NCBI RefSeq assembly: GCF_027111295.1
Contig: NZ_CP114287.1
Location: 1,984,001-2,048,000 of the forward strand
DNA length: 64,000 nucleotides
Direction: 5' to 3'
From: Flavobacterium gelatinilyticum
Lineage (GTDB): Bacteria > Bacteroidota > Bacteroidia > Flavobacteriales > Flavobacteriaceae
The notes below the pieces were generated by a model. The model worked only from the letters and a program-made list of their open reading frames with translations. It was not told the origin of the DNA and searched no databases. Both the position numbers and the translations under genes were made by a program. Below, in pieces: positions 44,302-53,403 of this stretch (within the stretch, counting starts at the first letter, position 1; the number at the start of each line of letters is the position of its first letter).

Positions 44302-45843
44302 CTATTTGGCCAATAGATTGTTTGTAACTGAATTATTATAGTTGGAAGTGATTTGAGAGTCCAAATGATACTGGATAATATAATCACCCAGCAGTACATA
44401 CAATTTGTCATTTTGTACCGCAAAACTTTTCATTTTTTTTCCATTGATATTATAAACATAAAAGCTTAAAACATAACTTCTTTTTTCAAGATCATAAATA
44501 TCAATTATGCTGGCCGATTTCCACACCCGATCATCTTCATATTTTCCTGGGATAGCTGAATTTACAAACAGCAGATTATTATAAACCGCACTACTTTTAT
44601 TGACATACAATGGAGGTGCTGCAAAAGTTCTCTGATGGCGTTTTTTATCCTTTGCAATTTGCAATTGTGCCTTTGAAATAGTATCAAGCGTATTTCCTCT
44701 GTAGTTGATTTTTAATTCAGTATTCGCCAGCGTAAACTCATTACGATAAGTATACAGATAAATGATATTTTTCATATGGGAACTGTATGCCAGCTGGCCG
44801 TCAGTATCAAAGACTCCGTCCACCTGTTTTTGCAGTATGTCAGGATTTAAAATGGTTTTGTTCGTTTCCCCCATTTCTATAAGTCCCAAGACTGTATCAC
44901 CGTTTAATTTACTAGTGGTACTAACAGCTATTTTACTAGAATCAATTGCTAGGGCATTTCCAAAATATTCTCCTCCTTGATGAATCATCCTGGCTTTCCA
45001 ATCGTACACCTGGCCTCTGAAAATACATGGTACTGTTCCATCCACTACAAAAAAGTATGGAGTCTGCACCAAAATTTTCACACCTCTGAAAGGAATGTCT
45101 TTTCGATCTATATCTATCATCTTTTCCTTGGTCTGTACCAGCTTGGAATCCAAAACCATCATTGATAGTTGAGCTGAATAATTTCCTAAGTAAATATGAG
45201 AATTGTCTAGTCCGGCAATGTAATACGAATTCATTTTAAGATCCAGATCAATTGTCTTTAGTATCGGATGCTGGGGAAACCGTCTGATAAGTCTATTATG
45301 ATAATGTACAATATTTTCAGAAAGCATAAACAATGTCGATACTATCCCAAGACCACCAATTGTTACGGTAGATAAAATGACTACCAAGCTTTTATTTTTC
45401 ATTAAAGAACTGTTCATTTTAATACTTCGATTGTAAAGCAGAATTCCTAAAAAACCTAGAAAAACAAATACCAGATTAAAAATCATGTGTGATTTCCAGT
45501 CTAGTTTTTCCAAAACTCCTCCGCAGGAACAGGGAACAAACGATGTATAATTTAAAATAATAAAAATATAAGCCGTAAACATTACCATTAATCCATAAGC
45601 AGAAATCAGCCCAATAATCCTAAACTTTGGTATAATTAACAACGTACATATAATAAATTCAACTGTGGGAACAAGAACAGCAAACCATTCTGCAAACGCA
45701 CTCAAAAGGGGAGATTGACCCAACTCAATTTTGAACTTTTGAAAATCCATTAGTTTACTTGTTGCTGCATAAACGAATAACAGTACAAATAGAAGACAGA
45801 TGATTTCAATAATAAGATTTCTTATATGAGGACGAATGTTCAT
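44302..45843 (-). CDS. MauE/DoxX-type redox-associated membrane protein with C-terminal sensor-like domain
   Basis: This 513-residue protein has an N-terminal membrane region of about four helices. The motif FVPCSCGGVLEKLDW is the Cys-x-Cys-Gly-Gly motif of MauE/DoxX redox proteins. A further helix (LVVILSTVTIGGLGIVSTLF) leads to a beta-rich periplasmic domain of about 330 residues that looks like a propeller or lipid/protein-binding fold (LDLKMNSYYIAGLDNSHIYLGNYSAQLSMMVLDS). Such proteins often help form disulphides in a partner. The partner may be the DUF6520-type protein next door. The gene is divergent from the mobilisation module. Confidence 0.85.
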   Translation of the reverse strand: MNIRPHIRNLIIEIICLLFVLLFVYAATSKLMDFQKFKIELGQSPLLSAFAEWFAVLVPTVEFIICTLLIIPKFRIIGLISAYGLMVMFTAYIFIILNYTSFVPCSCGGVLEKLDWKSHMIFNLVFVFLGFLGILLYNRSIKMNSSLMKNKSLVVILSTVTIGGLGIVSTLFMLSENIVHYHNRLIRRFPQHPILKTIDLDLKMNSYYIAGLDNSHIYLGNYSAQLSMMVLDSKLVQTKEKMIDIDRKDIPFRGVKILVQTPYFFVVDGTVPCIFRGQVYDWKARMIHQGGEYFGNALAIDSSKIAVSTTSKLNGDTVLGLIEMGETNKTILNPDILQKQVDGVFDTDGQLAYSSHMKNIIYLYTYRNEFTLANTELKINYRGNTLDTISKAQLQIAKDKKRHQRTFAAPPLYVNKSSAVYNNLLFVNSAIPGKYEDDRVWKSASIIDIYDLEKRSYVLSFYVYNINGKKMKSFAVQNDKLYVLLGDYIIQYHLDSQITSNYNNSVTNNLLAK

Positions 45844-46060
45844 AATATTGAATATTAATTATTTTATAAGCTAAAAAAACATTCTTAAAAAGCATACACA
45901 AAATTAAAACCGTAAATTGAAAGAAAAAACATCAAAAACAAACCAAAAAGTATCAAAACCATACCAATTTACTTTCGGATAGAATGCAATAAAAAATGCT
46001 TTACAGATTAAAAATTCGTAAAGCATTTTCAATTTTAAAGCTTCTCTTTACTTAAGAATT
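45844..46060. other. AT-rich gap
   Basis: The 217-base gap carries the hairpin at 45993-46029 and no gene. Confidence 0.5.
45993..46029 (-). terminator. Hairpin terminator of the 46061-46342 gene
   Basis: AAAATGCTTTAC (45993-46004) pairs with GTAAAGCATTTT (46018-46029) over 13 bases, 32 bases after the stop of the minus-strand gene. Confidence 0.7.
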
Positions 46061-46342
46061 TCAATCTCCTATAAAAGTCAAAAGCTTTTGATTGAGTTCC
46101 ACAAGTCCAGCCTTCTGAAGACATTCTTGTGAAACATTTTTCAGTTCGAGTAGTTCCTCCTCTGCTATGCTACCCATAAGACTTCCTTCATCTTTTTCAA
46201 GCAACACTCCCCTGTCGATAAAGTGGCATAACAGCAGTACATTTTTGCGTGAAATTTTTAGATCAATCTTCACTGGCTCACTCATGCCAGGGATGCTCAA
46301 TACAGTATCGAACACCTTGGCTGCATAATTCTTTGTACTCAT
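46061..46342 (-). CDS. Small ICE protein of unknown function
   Basis: This 93-residue protein (KVFDTVLSIPGMSEPVKIDLKISRKNVLLLCHFIDRG...) has no signal peptide. It sits divergent to the mobilisation genes, across the candidate oriT. The C-terminal half is helical and acidic. Because the start, size and position are typical of a small regulator I call it coding; no family is recognised. Confidence 0.6.
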   Translation of the reverse strand: MSTKNYAAKVFDTVLSIPGMSEPVKIDLKISRKNVLLLCHFIDRGVLLEKDEGSLMGSIAEEELLELKNVSQECLQKAGLVELNQKLLTFIGD

Positions 46343-46502
46343 AATTTCAGCTTTTTTAAATTAATAAATCAAAGTCTAAAGTTAGCAATGACTAACTAAA
46401 GCATCATAAGCAAAATTTACCTATGATAGGATGCATTCGATTTTCCTGCATAAATTCGTCTGAATATTTGAAGGAAGTCTGAGTTTTTACATAGACTCAG
46501 TA

Positions 46503-46563
46503 AGATTGCCACGCCTTGCTGCAATCTGCAAGATGTCCGGTTGTATCACAACCGATATCTTGC
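46503..46563. other. Candidate origin of transfer (oriT)
   Basis: Two inverted repeats lie side by side. AGATTGC/GCAATCT spans 46503-46509 and 46521-46527. A 16-bp imperfect repeat GCAAGAT..CGGTTGT / ACAACCG..ATCTTGC spans 46528-46544 and 46548-46563 with a 3-base loop. They lie about 50 bases before mobA, the usual place for oriT. No nick site can be read. Confidence 0.5.
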
Positions 46564-46611
46564 TGCCTCTCTGCTCGGAACTCGCTGGCAGTGAAAACTG
46601 GAAGATTTGTA

Positions 46612-47028
46612 ATGTCGAATGAAAAGGAAAAAATGATGAAAGACGAGAAAAAAAACAGAAACAGATGGCTTCATCTAAGGCTGAATGAGCATGAATATAA
46701 GATCCTTCAGAAATATTTTGCAGACTCTCTCTGCCCAAAACTGAGTGATTTTGCCCGAAAAAATCTGCTGCGTAAACCTGTTGTTTTAAAATACAGAAAC
46801 CAATCTCTTGATGAGCTGATATCTGAATTAACAAAGCTCAGAACAGAACTGAATCCCATTGGAAACAACTTTAATCAGGCAGTGAAAAAACTGCACTCGC
46901 TTTCGCAGATTTCTGATTTCAAAATGTGGATTCTGGGTTTTGAAACAGATAAAAAAATGCTGTTTAATTCTATTGAAGACATTAGAATGACTATTCGAAA
47001 TCTTTCTGAAAAATGGTTGCAGTCATAA
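46612..47028 (+). CDS. mobA: MobA-like mobilisation protein
   Basis: I place the start at MSNEKEKMMKDEKK (ATG at 46612-46614); an earlier in-frame ATG would put coding sequence into the candidate oriT. The 138 residues have a ribbon-helix-helix-like opening (RWLHLRLNEHEYKILQKYF) and the mobilisation motif LRTELNPIGNNFNQAVKKLH. It is thought to bind oriT and assist the relaxase (MobC/NikA-like role). It overlaps the relaxase gene by 16 bases. Confidence 0.85.
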   Translation: MSNEKEKMMKDEKKNRNRWLHLRLNEHEYKILQKYFADSLCPKLSDFARKNLLRKPVVLKYRNQSLDELISELTKLRTELNPIGNNFNQAVKKLHSLSQISDFKMWILGFETDKKMLFNSIEDIRMTIRNLSEKWLQS

Positions 47029-48278
47029 ACACGGGATCATCAGTCAGAAGCATTTTCAATTATAATGAAAATAAAATCGAAGCAGGAAAAGCGGAACTTA
47101 TAGGAGAAGGAAATTATCCTGCAGTAGCCTCTGAACTTCACAAAGATTCAAGGCTGAAACTTCTTTTAAAACAGCTCGAATTAAATGCAAATGTACAGCG
47201 CGGAAGCGTCCACATATCGCTCAATTTTGATTCCTCAGAAAATAATCTGTCAGAACAAAAACTTATGGAAATTGCACATTCCTATATGGCTAAAATTGGG
47301 TTCGGATCGCAGCCATATCTGGTCTATCAGCATTATGATGCAGGACATCCGCACATACATATAGTATCTGTAAAAGTGAAGTCAGACGGAAAGAGAATTG
47401 ACATGCAGAACATAGGCAGGAACCAATCTGAAACAGCCCGTAAGGAAATTGAAAAGGCATTCAACCTGGTTCCTGCACAGGGCAGACAAAAGGAAAAAAT
47501 ACTAAATATAAAACCTGCAAAAAGCAATGTTATAAAGTATGGAACAGTTGAAACTAAAAAAGCAATTGCAGCTGTATTAAACGCAGTAATTCCTAATTAT
47601 AAATTTACAACCCTAGGAGAATTAAATGCAGTCCTGAATCTCTATAATGTTACCGCCGTGCAGGGAAATAAAGATTCAAGAATGTTTTTCCATAAAGGTC
47701 TCGCTTACCAGATCCTAAACGACAAAAAACAGCCTGCAGGCGTTCCCTTAAAAGCCAGCAGCTTTTACATTAAACCCACCCTTAAAAATCTCGAAATAAA
47801 ATTTGCATCAAACAAGGGAGGACGGAATCCCCATCTAAAGAGAGTAAAAAATGCGGTTGATCTCGCCTTTCTACAGAATAGTATAAAGTCAATTTCAGAC
47901 CTTGACAGAATTCTGATAAAAGATGGAATCAAGACTGCTGAACGAAGAAATGAACAGGAGATTCTTTACGGTCTGACCTACATAGACCATAAAACAAAGT
48001 GTGTTTTTAACGGAAGCTCTTTAGGAAAGTCTTACTCATCTTCCGGCATTGAAGAACGCTGTGGTCTTAAAAGCTTCAGCACTGGAACTGCCGCCGGTAA
48101 AATACTAGATCACGATGAATTAAAAAATAAACAGCAACATTCCGCTTTTATTTCTGCTGCCGAGCTGCATAAGATAATTGATTCGGTGCTCCAGCCCGAG
48201 TTTTCAACTGATTTTGTTCCCCCTCAGCTGAAAAGAAAAAAGAAACGAAAAAAAGGAAAAGGACATTCAGATTACTAA
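47013..48278 (+). CDS. mobB: Relaxase/mobilisation nuclease
   Basis: This 421-residue protein has the relaxase domain in its first 180 residues. The metal-binding HUH-type motif YQHYDAGHPHIHIVSV has H107, H112, H114 and H116. A likely active-site Tyr lies in the N-terminal 30 residues (NYN at about 18). The C-terminal half is Lys-rich (QLKRKKKRKKGKG) and may bind DNA or the coupling protein. It nicks oriT and pilots the strand into the recipient. It is followed within 16 bases by the coupling-protein gene. Confidence 0.92.
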   Translation: MVAVINTGSSVRSIFNYNENKIEAGKAELIGEGNYPAVASELHKDSRLKLLLKQLELNANVQRGSVHISLNFDSSENNLSEQKLMEIAHSYMAKIGFGSQPYLVYQHYDAGHPHIHIVSVKVKSDGKRIDMQNIGRNQSETARKEIEKAFNLVPAQGRQKEKILNIKPAKSNVIKYGTVETKKAIAAVLNAVIPNYKFTTLGELNAVLNLYNVTAVQGNKDSRMFFHKGLAYQILNDKKQPAGVPLKASSFYIKPTLKNLEIKFASNKGGRNPHLKRVKNAVDLAFLQNSIKSISDLDRILIKDGIKTAERRNEQEILYGLTYIDHKTKCVFNGSSLGKSYSSSGIEERCGLKSFSTGTAAGKILDHDELKNKQQHSAFISAAELHKIIDSVLQPEFSTDFVPPQLKRKKKRKKGKGHSDY

Positions 48279-48294
48279 CTAAAAAACTAAGACT

Positions 48295-50280
48295 ATGCAG
48301 ACAGGTGAAAATGAACAGGCGCTTAGAAAAATTTTAGATATGACAAGGCTTATCAGCATAATATTGTTAGGTCTTCATTTCTATTATTATGGATATAATG
48401 TATTTAAAATATGGGGACTTGGAGGCAGTTTTGGGGATAAACTGCTGGGAAATATTTTTCGCACCGGGCTTTTTGATTATTTCCATTTATCCAAGCTGTT
48501 TTCTTTGGGATTTTTATGCATTTCCCTGCTTGGTGCAAAGGGCAGAAAAAACGAAAAACTGGACTTCAAAACTGCCTTCTATTATATTCCTTTAGGACTC
48601 CTGGCTTATTTTTTGAGTTATTTTTTTCTAATCATCCCTGCTCCTCCTGAAAAAAAAATAGCACTTTATATATTCTGTACTGTCTTGGGATATTTGCTAC
48701 TGCTTACTGGCGGAACACTCTTGTCGAGAATCATAAGAAGAAATCTCAGCAACAAGGACATTTTCAACATTGAAAATGAAACATTCCCGCAGGAAGAAAG
48801 GCTCCTTGAAAATGAATATTCCATTAACCTTCCGGCACTATATAGATTAAAAAACAAAGTCCGAAAAAGCTGGATCAATATCATAAACCCTTTTCGAGGC
48901 ATCTTGGTTTCAGGAACCCCGGGCTCAGGAAAATCCTATTTCGTGATCCGTCATATCATAACCCAGCACATACGCAAAGGTTTCTCAATGTTTGTATATG
49001 ATTTTAAGTTTGATGACCTCAGCATAATAGCATATAACACCTGGCTTGAGAACAGGCATTTATATAAGGTTGAACCGAAATTCTATGTAATTAACTTTGA
49101 TGACCTGAGCCGTACGCACAGATGCAATCCCCTTGACCCAAAATCAATGGACGACATTACAGATGCGGCTGAATCAGCACGCACTATTCTTCTGGGATTA
49201 AACCGTGAATGGATAAAAAAGCAGGGAGACTTTTTCGTTGAATCTCCTATCAATTTTCTTACTGCTGTAATATGGTATCTGCGTAAATACAATAACGGCG
49301 AATTCTGCACCCTGCCTCATGTAATTGAACTCATGCAGGTTGAATATAACAGCCTTTTTACGCTGCTGAGAACTGAAAAAGAAATAGAGATTCTAATAGA
49401 TCCATTTGTCAGTGCCTACCTTCAGAATGTCATGGAGCAGCTGGAGGGCCAGATAGCCTCAGCTAAGATATCAATGGCAAGGCTTTCCAGTGCACAGCTT
49501 TATTATGTGCTCTCTGGAAATGACTTCACACTTGACATTAATAATCCTGAAGATCCTAAGATCGTATGCATGGGAAACAACCCGCTTAAAATCCAGACCT
49601 ATGGTGCAGTACTTTCGCTTTATGTCAGCAGGCTCATCAAGCAGGTAAACCAGAAAGACAGGATTAAAAGCAGTCTCATATTTGATGAATTCCCAACTAT
49701 CTATCTCAATAATATGGACAGTCTTATAGCTACAGCCCGAAGCAATAAAGTAAGCACCTGTTTGGGGATTCAGGACTTCAGCCAGCTGCGCAAAGATTAC
49801 GGCCGCGAACAGGCGGATGTAATTGTTAACATAGTTGGAAATATTGTCTCAGGACAGGTCAGCGGAGATACGGCTAAACAGCTCTCCGAACGATTTGGAA
49901 AAATAATGCAGGACCGCGAGAGTATTTCCATAAACAGCTCGGACACCTCAATCAGCAAATCAAAACAGTTGGAAGCTGCCATGCCTGCTTCTAAAATTTC
50001 CTGTTTGAGTTCTGGTGAATTTGTAGGCATAACTGCCGATAATCCCGACTGTAAAATAGAACTCAAAACATTCCATTCGGAAATAATCAATGATCACGAG
50101 AAGCTTAAAAAAGAAGAAGACACATATCAGGGAATCAGCACGGTGCGTATTATAAACAACACAATGATTGAACGCAATTTTCTTCAGATAAAAGAAGATA
50201 TATCCGAAATTGTAAATTCAGAAATGGAGCGTCTTTTGCATGATCCTGCACTATCTCATTTAGTTATTTTAAAAAAATAA
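48295..50280 (+). CDS. mobC: VirD4/TraD-like type IV coupling protein
   Basis: This 661-residue protein has N-terminal membrane helices (LISIILLGLHFYYYGYNVF, AFYYIPLGLLAYFLSYFF, LYIFCTVLGYLLLLTGG). A cytoplasmic ATPase follows: Walker A is G207TPGSGKSYFV, Walker B is SLIFDEFPTIYL at about 460, and the QDFSQLRKDYG motif comes after. It links the relaxase-DNA complex to the TraG/TraJ channel. It is called MobC or TraG in Bacteroidetes elements; it must not be confused with the TraG ATPase at 25324. Confidence 0.93.
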   Translation: MQTGENEQALRKILDMTRLISIILLGLHFYYYGYNVFKIWGLGGSFGDKLLGNIFRTGLFDYFHLSKLFSLGFLCISLLGAKGRKNEKLDFKTAFYYIPLGLLAYFLSYFFLIIPAPPEKKIALYIFCTVLGYLLLLTGGTLLSRIIRRNLSNKDIFNIENETFPQEERLLENEYSINLPALYRLKNKVRKSWINIINPFRGILVSGTPGSGKSYFVIRHIITQHIRKGFSMFVYDFKFDDLSIIAYNTWLENRHLYKVEPKFYVINFDDLSRTHRCNPLDPKSMDDITDAAESARTILLGLNREWIKKQGDFFVESPINFLTAVIWYLRKYNNGEFCTLPHVIELMQVEYNSLFTLLRTEKEIEILIDPFVSAYLQNVMEQLEGQIASAKISMARLSSAQLYYVLSGNDFTLDINNPEDPKIVCMGNNPLKIQTYGAVLSLYVSRLIKQVNQKDRIKSSLIFDEFPTIYLNNMDSLIATARSNKVSTCLGIQDFSQLRKDYGREQADVIVNIVGNIVSGQVSGDTAKQLSERFGKIMQDRESISINSSDTSISKSKQLEAAMPASKISCLSSGEFVGITADNPDCKIELKTFHSEIINDHEKLKKEEDTYQGISTVRIINNTMIERNFLQIKEDISEIVNSEMERLLHDPALSHLVILKK

Positions 50281-50690
50281 TAATATTTTTACACTTGCAT
50301 TGTTTGATTGACCTTCAGCGAGTTTTTAAATTAGTTAATGTATTATAAAGATTTTAAACATTCTTTTGAAATCAATCAGGAAGCTAAAGAAGTAGACTTG
50401 TAATGAGCAAACATCACAGATTAGATACGCTTAGAATTTGGAAATAATCTAAAAAATGCATTAAATTCTTATGTTACAAAATTTTAGTTTATCATTTACT
50501 ACCTTTTTGTTAAAACAAATTCTGAACAGGTTTAAAAATCTCCAAGCCTCAACTATTTTTTTGATTGAATGTTATATTAATTTGTAGTAAAATTATTTAT
50601 ATATTAGCAAATATTAAAACTACAATGAACTTTTATAGAGTTATAAAAAAGGTTTTACCAGGCGAATAAATTTGCCATAAATGCATAAAA
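50281..50690. other. AT-rich gap before the defence island
   Basis: No gene. A short run of AT-rich DNA (410 bases) marks the change from mobilisation genes to the more AT-rich cargo. No promoter box was confirmed. Confidence 0.5.
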
Positions 50691-52097
50691 ATGACTCATT
50701 TTAGACTATATAGTGCGCGTTTTGAGGAAAAAGATTTTACAACTAATGAAATACGTTTTGTTAATACTGAGCATAAAGGTGATGCTAATTATATTTCACT
50801 GATTGTGGGAAATAATGGTACGGGAAAAAGCCGGGTTCTTAGCAAAATAGCACGTTTTTTTCTTGAGAAAAGCAAAACATCAAATTCAAAATCTTCACTT
50901 GATTTAGTTTTCGAATACAACAGAATTCCTCAAAAAATAATTGCTTTAACCAATAGCGGTTCAGATAAATTTCCTATCGACGAAAGTTTTAGACCGTCAA
51001 AATATTCTTTAGGCACTACATATTTTAAGGATTTCAAATATAATTATTTAGGAACAAGAAGCAAGGCCAACAGTTTTTCCAACAAATCTTTAATGAACAG
51101 AGCATTAGACATTCTTTTTGAAAGCTATTCTGAACTAGATGTTTCAAGAAACTACAGGCACATTTTTGACTATCTAGACTATGAACCAGTCATAAAACTT
51201 GATTATAAAGTTACATCAAGAATCTTTAATACAGCGTATGCTGAAATTACACCAGACTATCTTTTTACATATGTTAATGAGTTAAATGATAATTTTAGAT
51301 TCCGCACCTATGGTCCTGGTAGAACTATGGAAATAATTGGTGATAAAATGGAGGAAATATGCGATTTCTTAAATTCTTATCGCAAAGGTAAAGGAGAACT
51401 GGTAATCAATTTTTCAGCAAAAAATATAAACCGAATTTTAATTGATAACTCAAAGTATATAGATAATGTCCAGTCTTATAAACTCATTACTATATTAAAA
51501 CAACTTGATATAATTAGAAATATTCAGATTAAAGTATACAAAAAAGGAGGTTCGGAATTTAACTTTAACGATGCAAGCTCGGGAGAAGCCAATATACTTT
51601 CAACTCTAATTGCTCTAATTCCTGTTGTACAGGATAATAGTCTTGTACTCATAGATGAGCCTGAAATAAGTCTACATCCTCTATGGCAATCCCAATATAT
51701 TGATTTAATAAACAAAATATTCTCTAACTTTAAAGGTTGCCATATTATTATAGCATCACATTCCCATTTTCTTGTCACCGATTTGCCACCTCAGCAATCG
51801 TCAGTAATTATGTTAAGAAATAAAAAAGGACTAATAAAATCAGAAAGAATAGAAGAACCAACTTATGGGTGGTCAGCCGAAGAAATATTATATACTGTCT
51901 TTAATGTAAAAACAGTTCGAAACCATTTTATAGAATCTGATCTAATAGATCTATTAGGACTGATTTCTGATAAGTCAGACGATTTAGATAAAATCAAAAA
52001 ACTACTCAAATCGATTAAATCTTTAAGCATAAGTGAAAATGACCCATTACATGCAGTCATCGAAGAAGCAACAGCCTATATAAACGAAAATGATTAA
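50691..52097 (+). CDS. ptuA: Septu ATPase PtuA
   Basis: This 468-residue protein is an ABC/SMC-type ATPase. Walker A is LIVGNNGTGKSRVL (residues 38-50), the signature-like motif is NDASSGEANILSTLIAL, and Walker B is SLVLIDEPEISLHPLWQ followed by the H-loop IIIASHSHFLVTD. These are the features of PtuA (OLD/AAA_15-type) proteins. The HNH gene that overlaps it by 8 bases identifies the pair as Septu, a defence system in which PtuA and PtuB form a complex that degrades phage DNA (family knowledge). The overlap implies coupled translation. Confidence 0.9.
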   Translation: MTHFRLYSARFEEKDFTTNEIRFVNTEHKGDANYISLIVGNNGTGKSRVLSKIARFFLEKSKTSNSKSSLDLVFEYNRIPQKIIALTNSGSDKFPIDESFRPSKYSLGTTYFKDFKYNYLGTRSKANSFSNKSLMNRALDILFESYSELDVSRNYRHIFDYLDYEPVIKLDYKVTSRIFNTAYAEITPDYLFTYVNELNDNFRFRTYGPGRTMEIIGDKMEEICDFLNSYRKGKGELVINFSAKNINRILIDNSKYIDNVQSYKLITILKQLDIIRNIQIKVYKKGGSEFNFNDASSGEANILSTLIALIPVVQDNSLVLIDEPEISLHPLWQSQYIDLINKIFSNFKGCHIIIASHSHFLVTDLPPQQSSVIMLRNKKGLIKSERIEEPTYGWSAEEILYTVFNVKTVRNHFIESDLIDLLGLISDKSDDLDKIKKLLKSIKSLSISENDPLHAVIEEATAYINEND

Positions 52098-52710
52098 ACA
52101 ATTAACATCAACATATATGTTAACTGCCGGTGATCAAGCTGTGATTGATGGTTTAATTCCATTTCCTGCTGGAATATGGAATGATGGAAGAGTTTCAGCT
52201 ATAAAACAGGAAATACACAGACAGTTATTGATTATTCAGAACAACAACTGCTGTTACTGTGGGTTAAAGGTAAATGAAGCTGGTAGAGCCGAAGTCGAGC
52301 ACATTGCAAATAAGGGAGGATTAAAAAGGCCTGCTTACGTTGAATTTGTTTTCACAAAAGAGAATCTTGCAATAGCTTGCCAATTTTGCAACAGCTCATC
52401 CAAAAAAGGGCAAGAAGACATTATGCTTAATGTTGATTTAGCCAATTACAGTAAATGCACATTTAAAATAGTACATCCTTACTTTGACGATCCCGGATTG
52501 CATTATAAATGGTCAAATGGAAAATTTAAAATTTTAATATCTTCCAGTTCTCCGGAAGGAATTAAATCAATACGCTTATTTGGTTTAGATTCAGAAGCTC
52601 ATACACTCGCACGTGCTAAACAAGTAATGTTTGAAAAAAAACTCGAACGATACACGAAAAGAATACAAATCCAAAATAGAATAGCCGACATCTTTAAATT
52701 TAGAAAATAA
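52090..52710 (+). CDS. ptuB: Septu HNH nuclease PtuB
   Basis: This 206-residue protein carries an HNH/zinc module: C54-x-x-C57 (NNCCYCGLK), VEHIANKGG with H71 as catalytic His, E91-N92-L, and C97-x-x-C100 (ACQFCN). This is the TIGR02646/PtuB type found in Septu. It starts 8 bases before the ptuA stop. PtuB is the nuclease that cuts DNA when PtuA is activated. The tail is basic (KKLERYTKRIQIQNRI). No reverse transcriptase is nearby, so this is a stand-alone Septu rather than a retron. Confidence 0.92.
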   Translation: MIKQLTSTYMLTAGDQAVIDGLIPFPAGIWNDGRVSAIKQEIHRQLLIIQNNNCCYCGLKVNEAGRAEVEHIANKGGLKRPAYVEFVFTKENLAIACQFCNSSSKKGQEDIMLNVDLANYSKCTFKIVHPYFDDPGLHYKWSNGKFKILISSSSPEGIKSIRLFGLDSEAHTLARAKQVMFEKKLERYTKRIQIQNRIADIFKFRK

Positions 52711-53403
52711 ATTTACAATGAATAACTTGATTGATATGTAAAAAATTAGTATAATTAGTAATTCAAAGTTTAAGCTATATTAGCTTTCAAGTATTATTAA
52801 AAACTGTAAAAAATGGAGGATATATGCAAAAATGTAAATTGGATTTTTTGGATTTATTCTAAAAGAAGTAAAGAACATAAATATTACAAAAGTTGCAGAA
52901 TTCATCTTACGTATAAATATAACGTAAGAAAATTTGTAGCAGAAGCAAAAACATGCTAGATCAAAGTGGTATAAAATCATCGTATTATGGCAAATGTCCA
53001 AATCATTAATATTTATAGAATAATGTTCCATTTAGGTCAAATATAAAGATACAAATTGTTTGAACAGAGAATCATATTATTCCTTTATTTAAGGAGGTAA
53101 AAGAGATAATGTTAATATAGAAACAATTTAACTCTTTGCTATCAATACAATTCTAGAAAAATGTAATTATTATTTCTTTATTTATACCATTTTTTTGAAG
53201 TTATTTTGTTTTATATACTCTTTCGATAAACGTATTAAAATTCGGAATACAATAATAATAATTGCCATAATAAGCCCTTTTTAGACAAAGGTTAATTGAT
53301 GTAATCTAAAAAACAATTGAACAAACTAGATAAGTAAACAATATATCAGAATCCATTTTCTAGTGAAGTAAAGTTTAAATGTGTTAAATTAAACAATAGT
53401 ACT
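52711..53403. other. Intergenic region in the defence island
   Basis: This 690-base AT-rich stretch has no well-supported gene. A 48-codon frame (52813-52959, plus) and an 8-bp hairpin TCTTACGT/ACGTAAGA (52905-52929) are present but unsupported. An AAGGAGG word at about 53092 leads only to a 3-codon frame. It should hold the promoter of the next operon. Confidence 0.5.

Noticed and set aside
52813..52959. 48-codon frame in the gap after ptuB
   Set aside because: No family resemblance, weak start context and no operon link. It is mentioned only in the intergenic note.
53092..53121. Strong AAGGAGG sequence as the start of a hidden gene
   Set aside because: The ATG that follows is stopped after three codons.
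50691..53403. Retron-linked Septu with an ncRNA in the 690-base gap
   Set aside because: No reverse transcriptase is encoded in the window and no msr/msd-like fold was seen.
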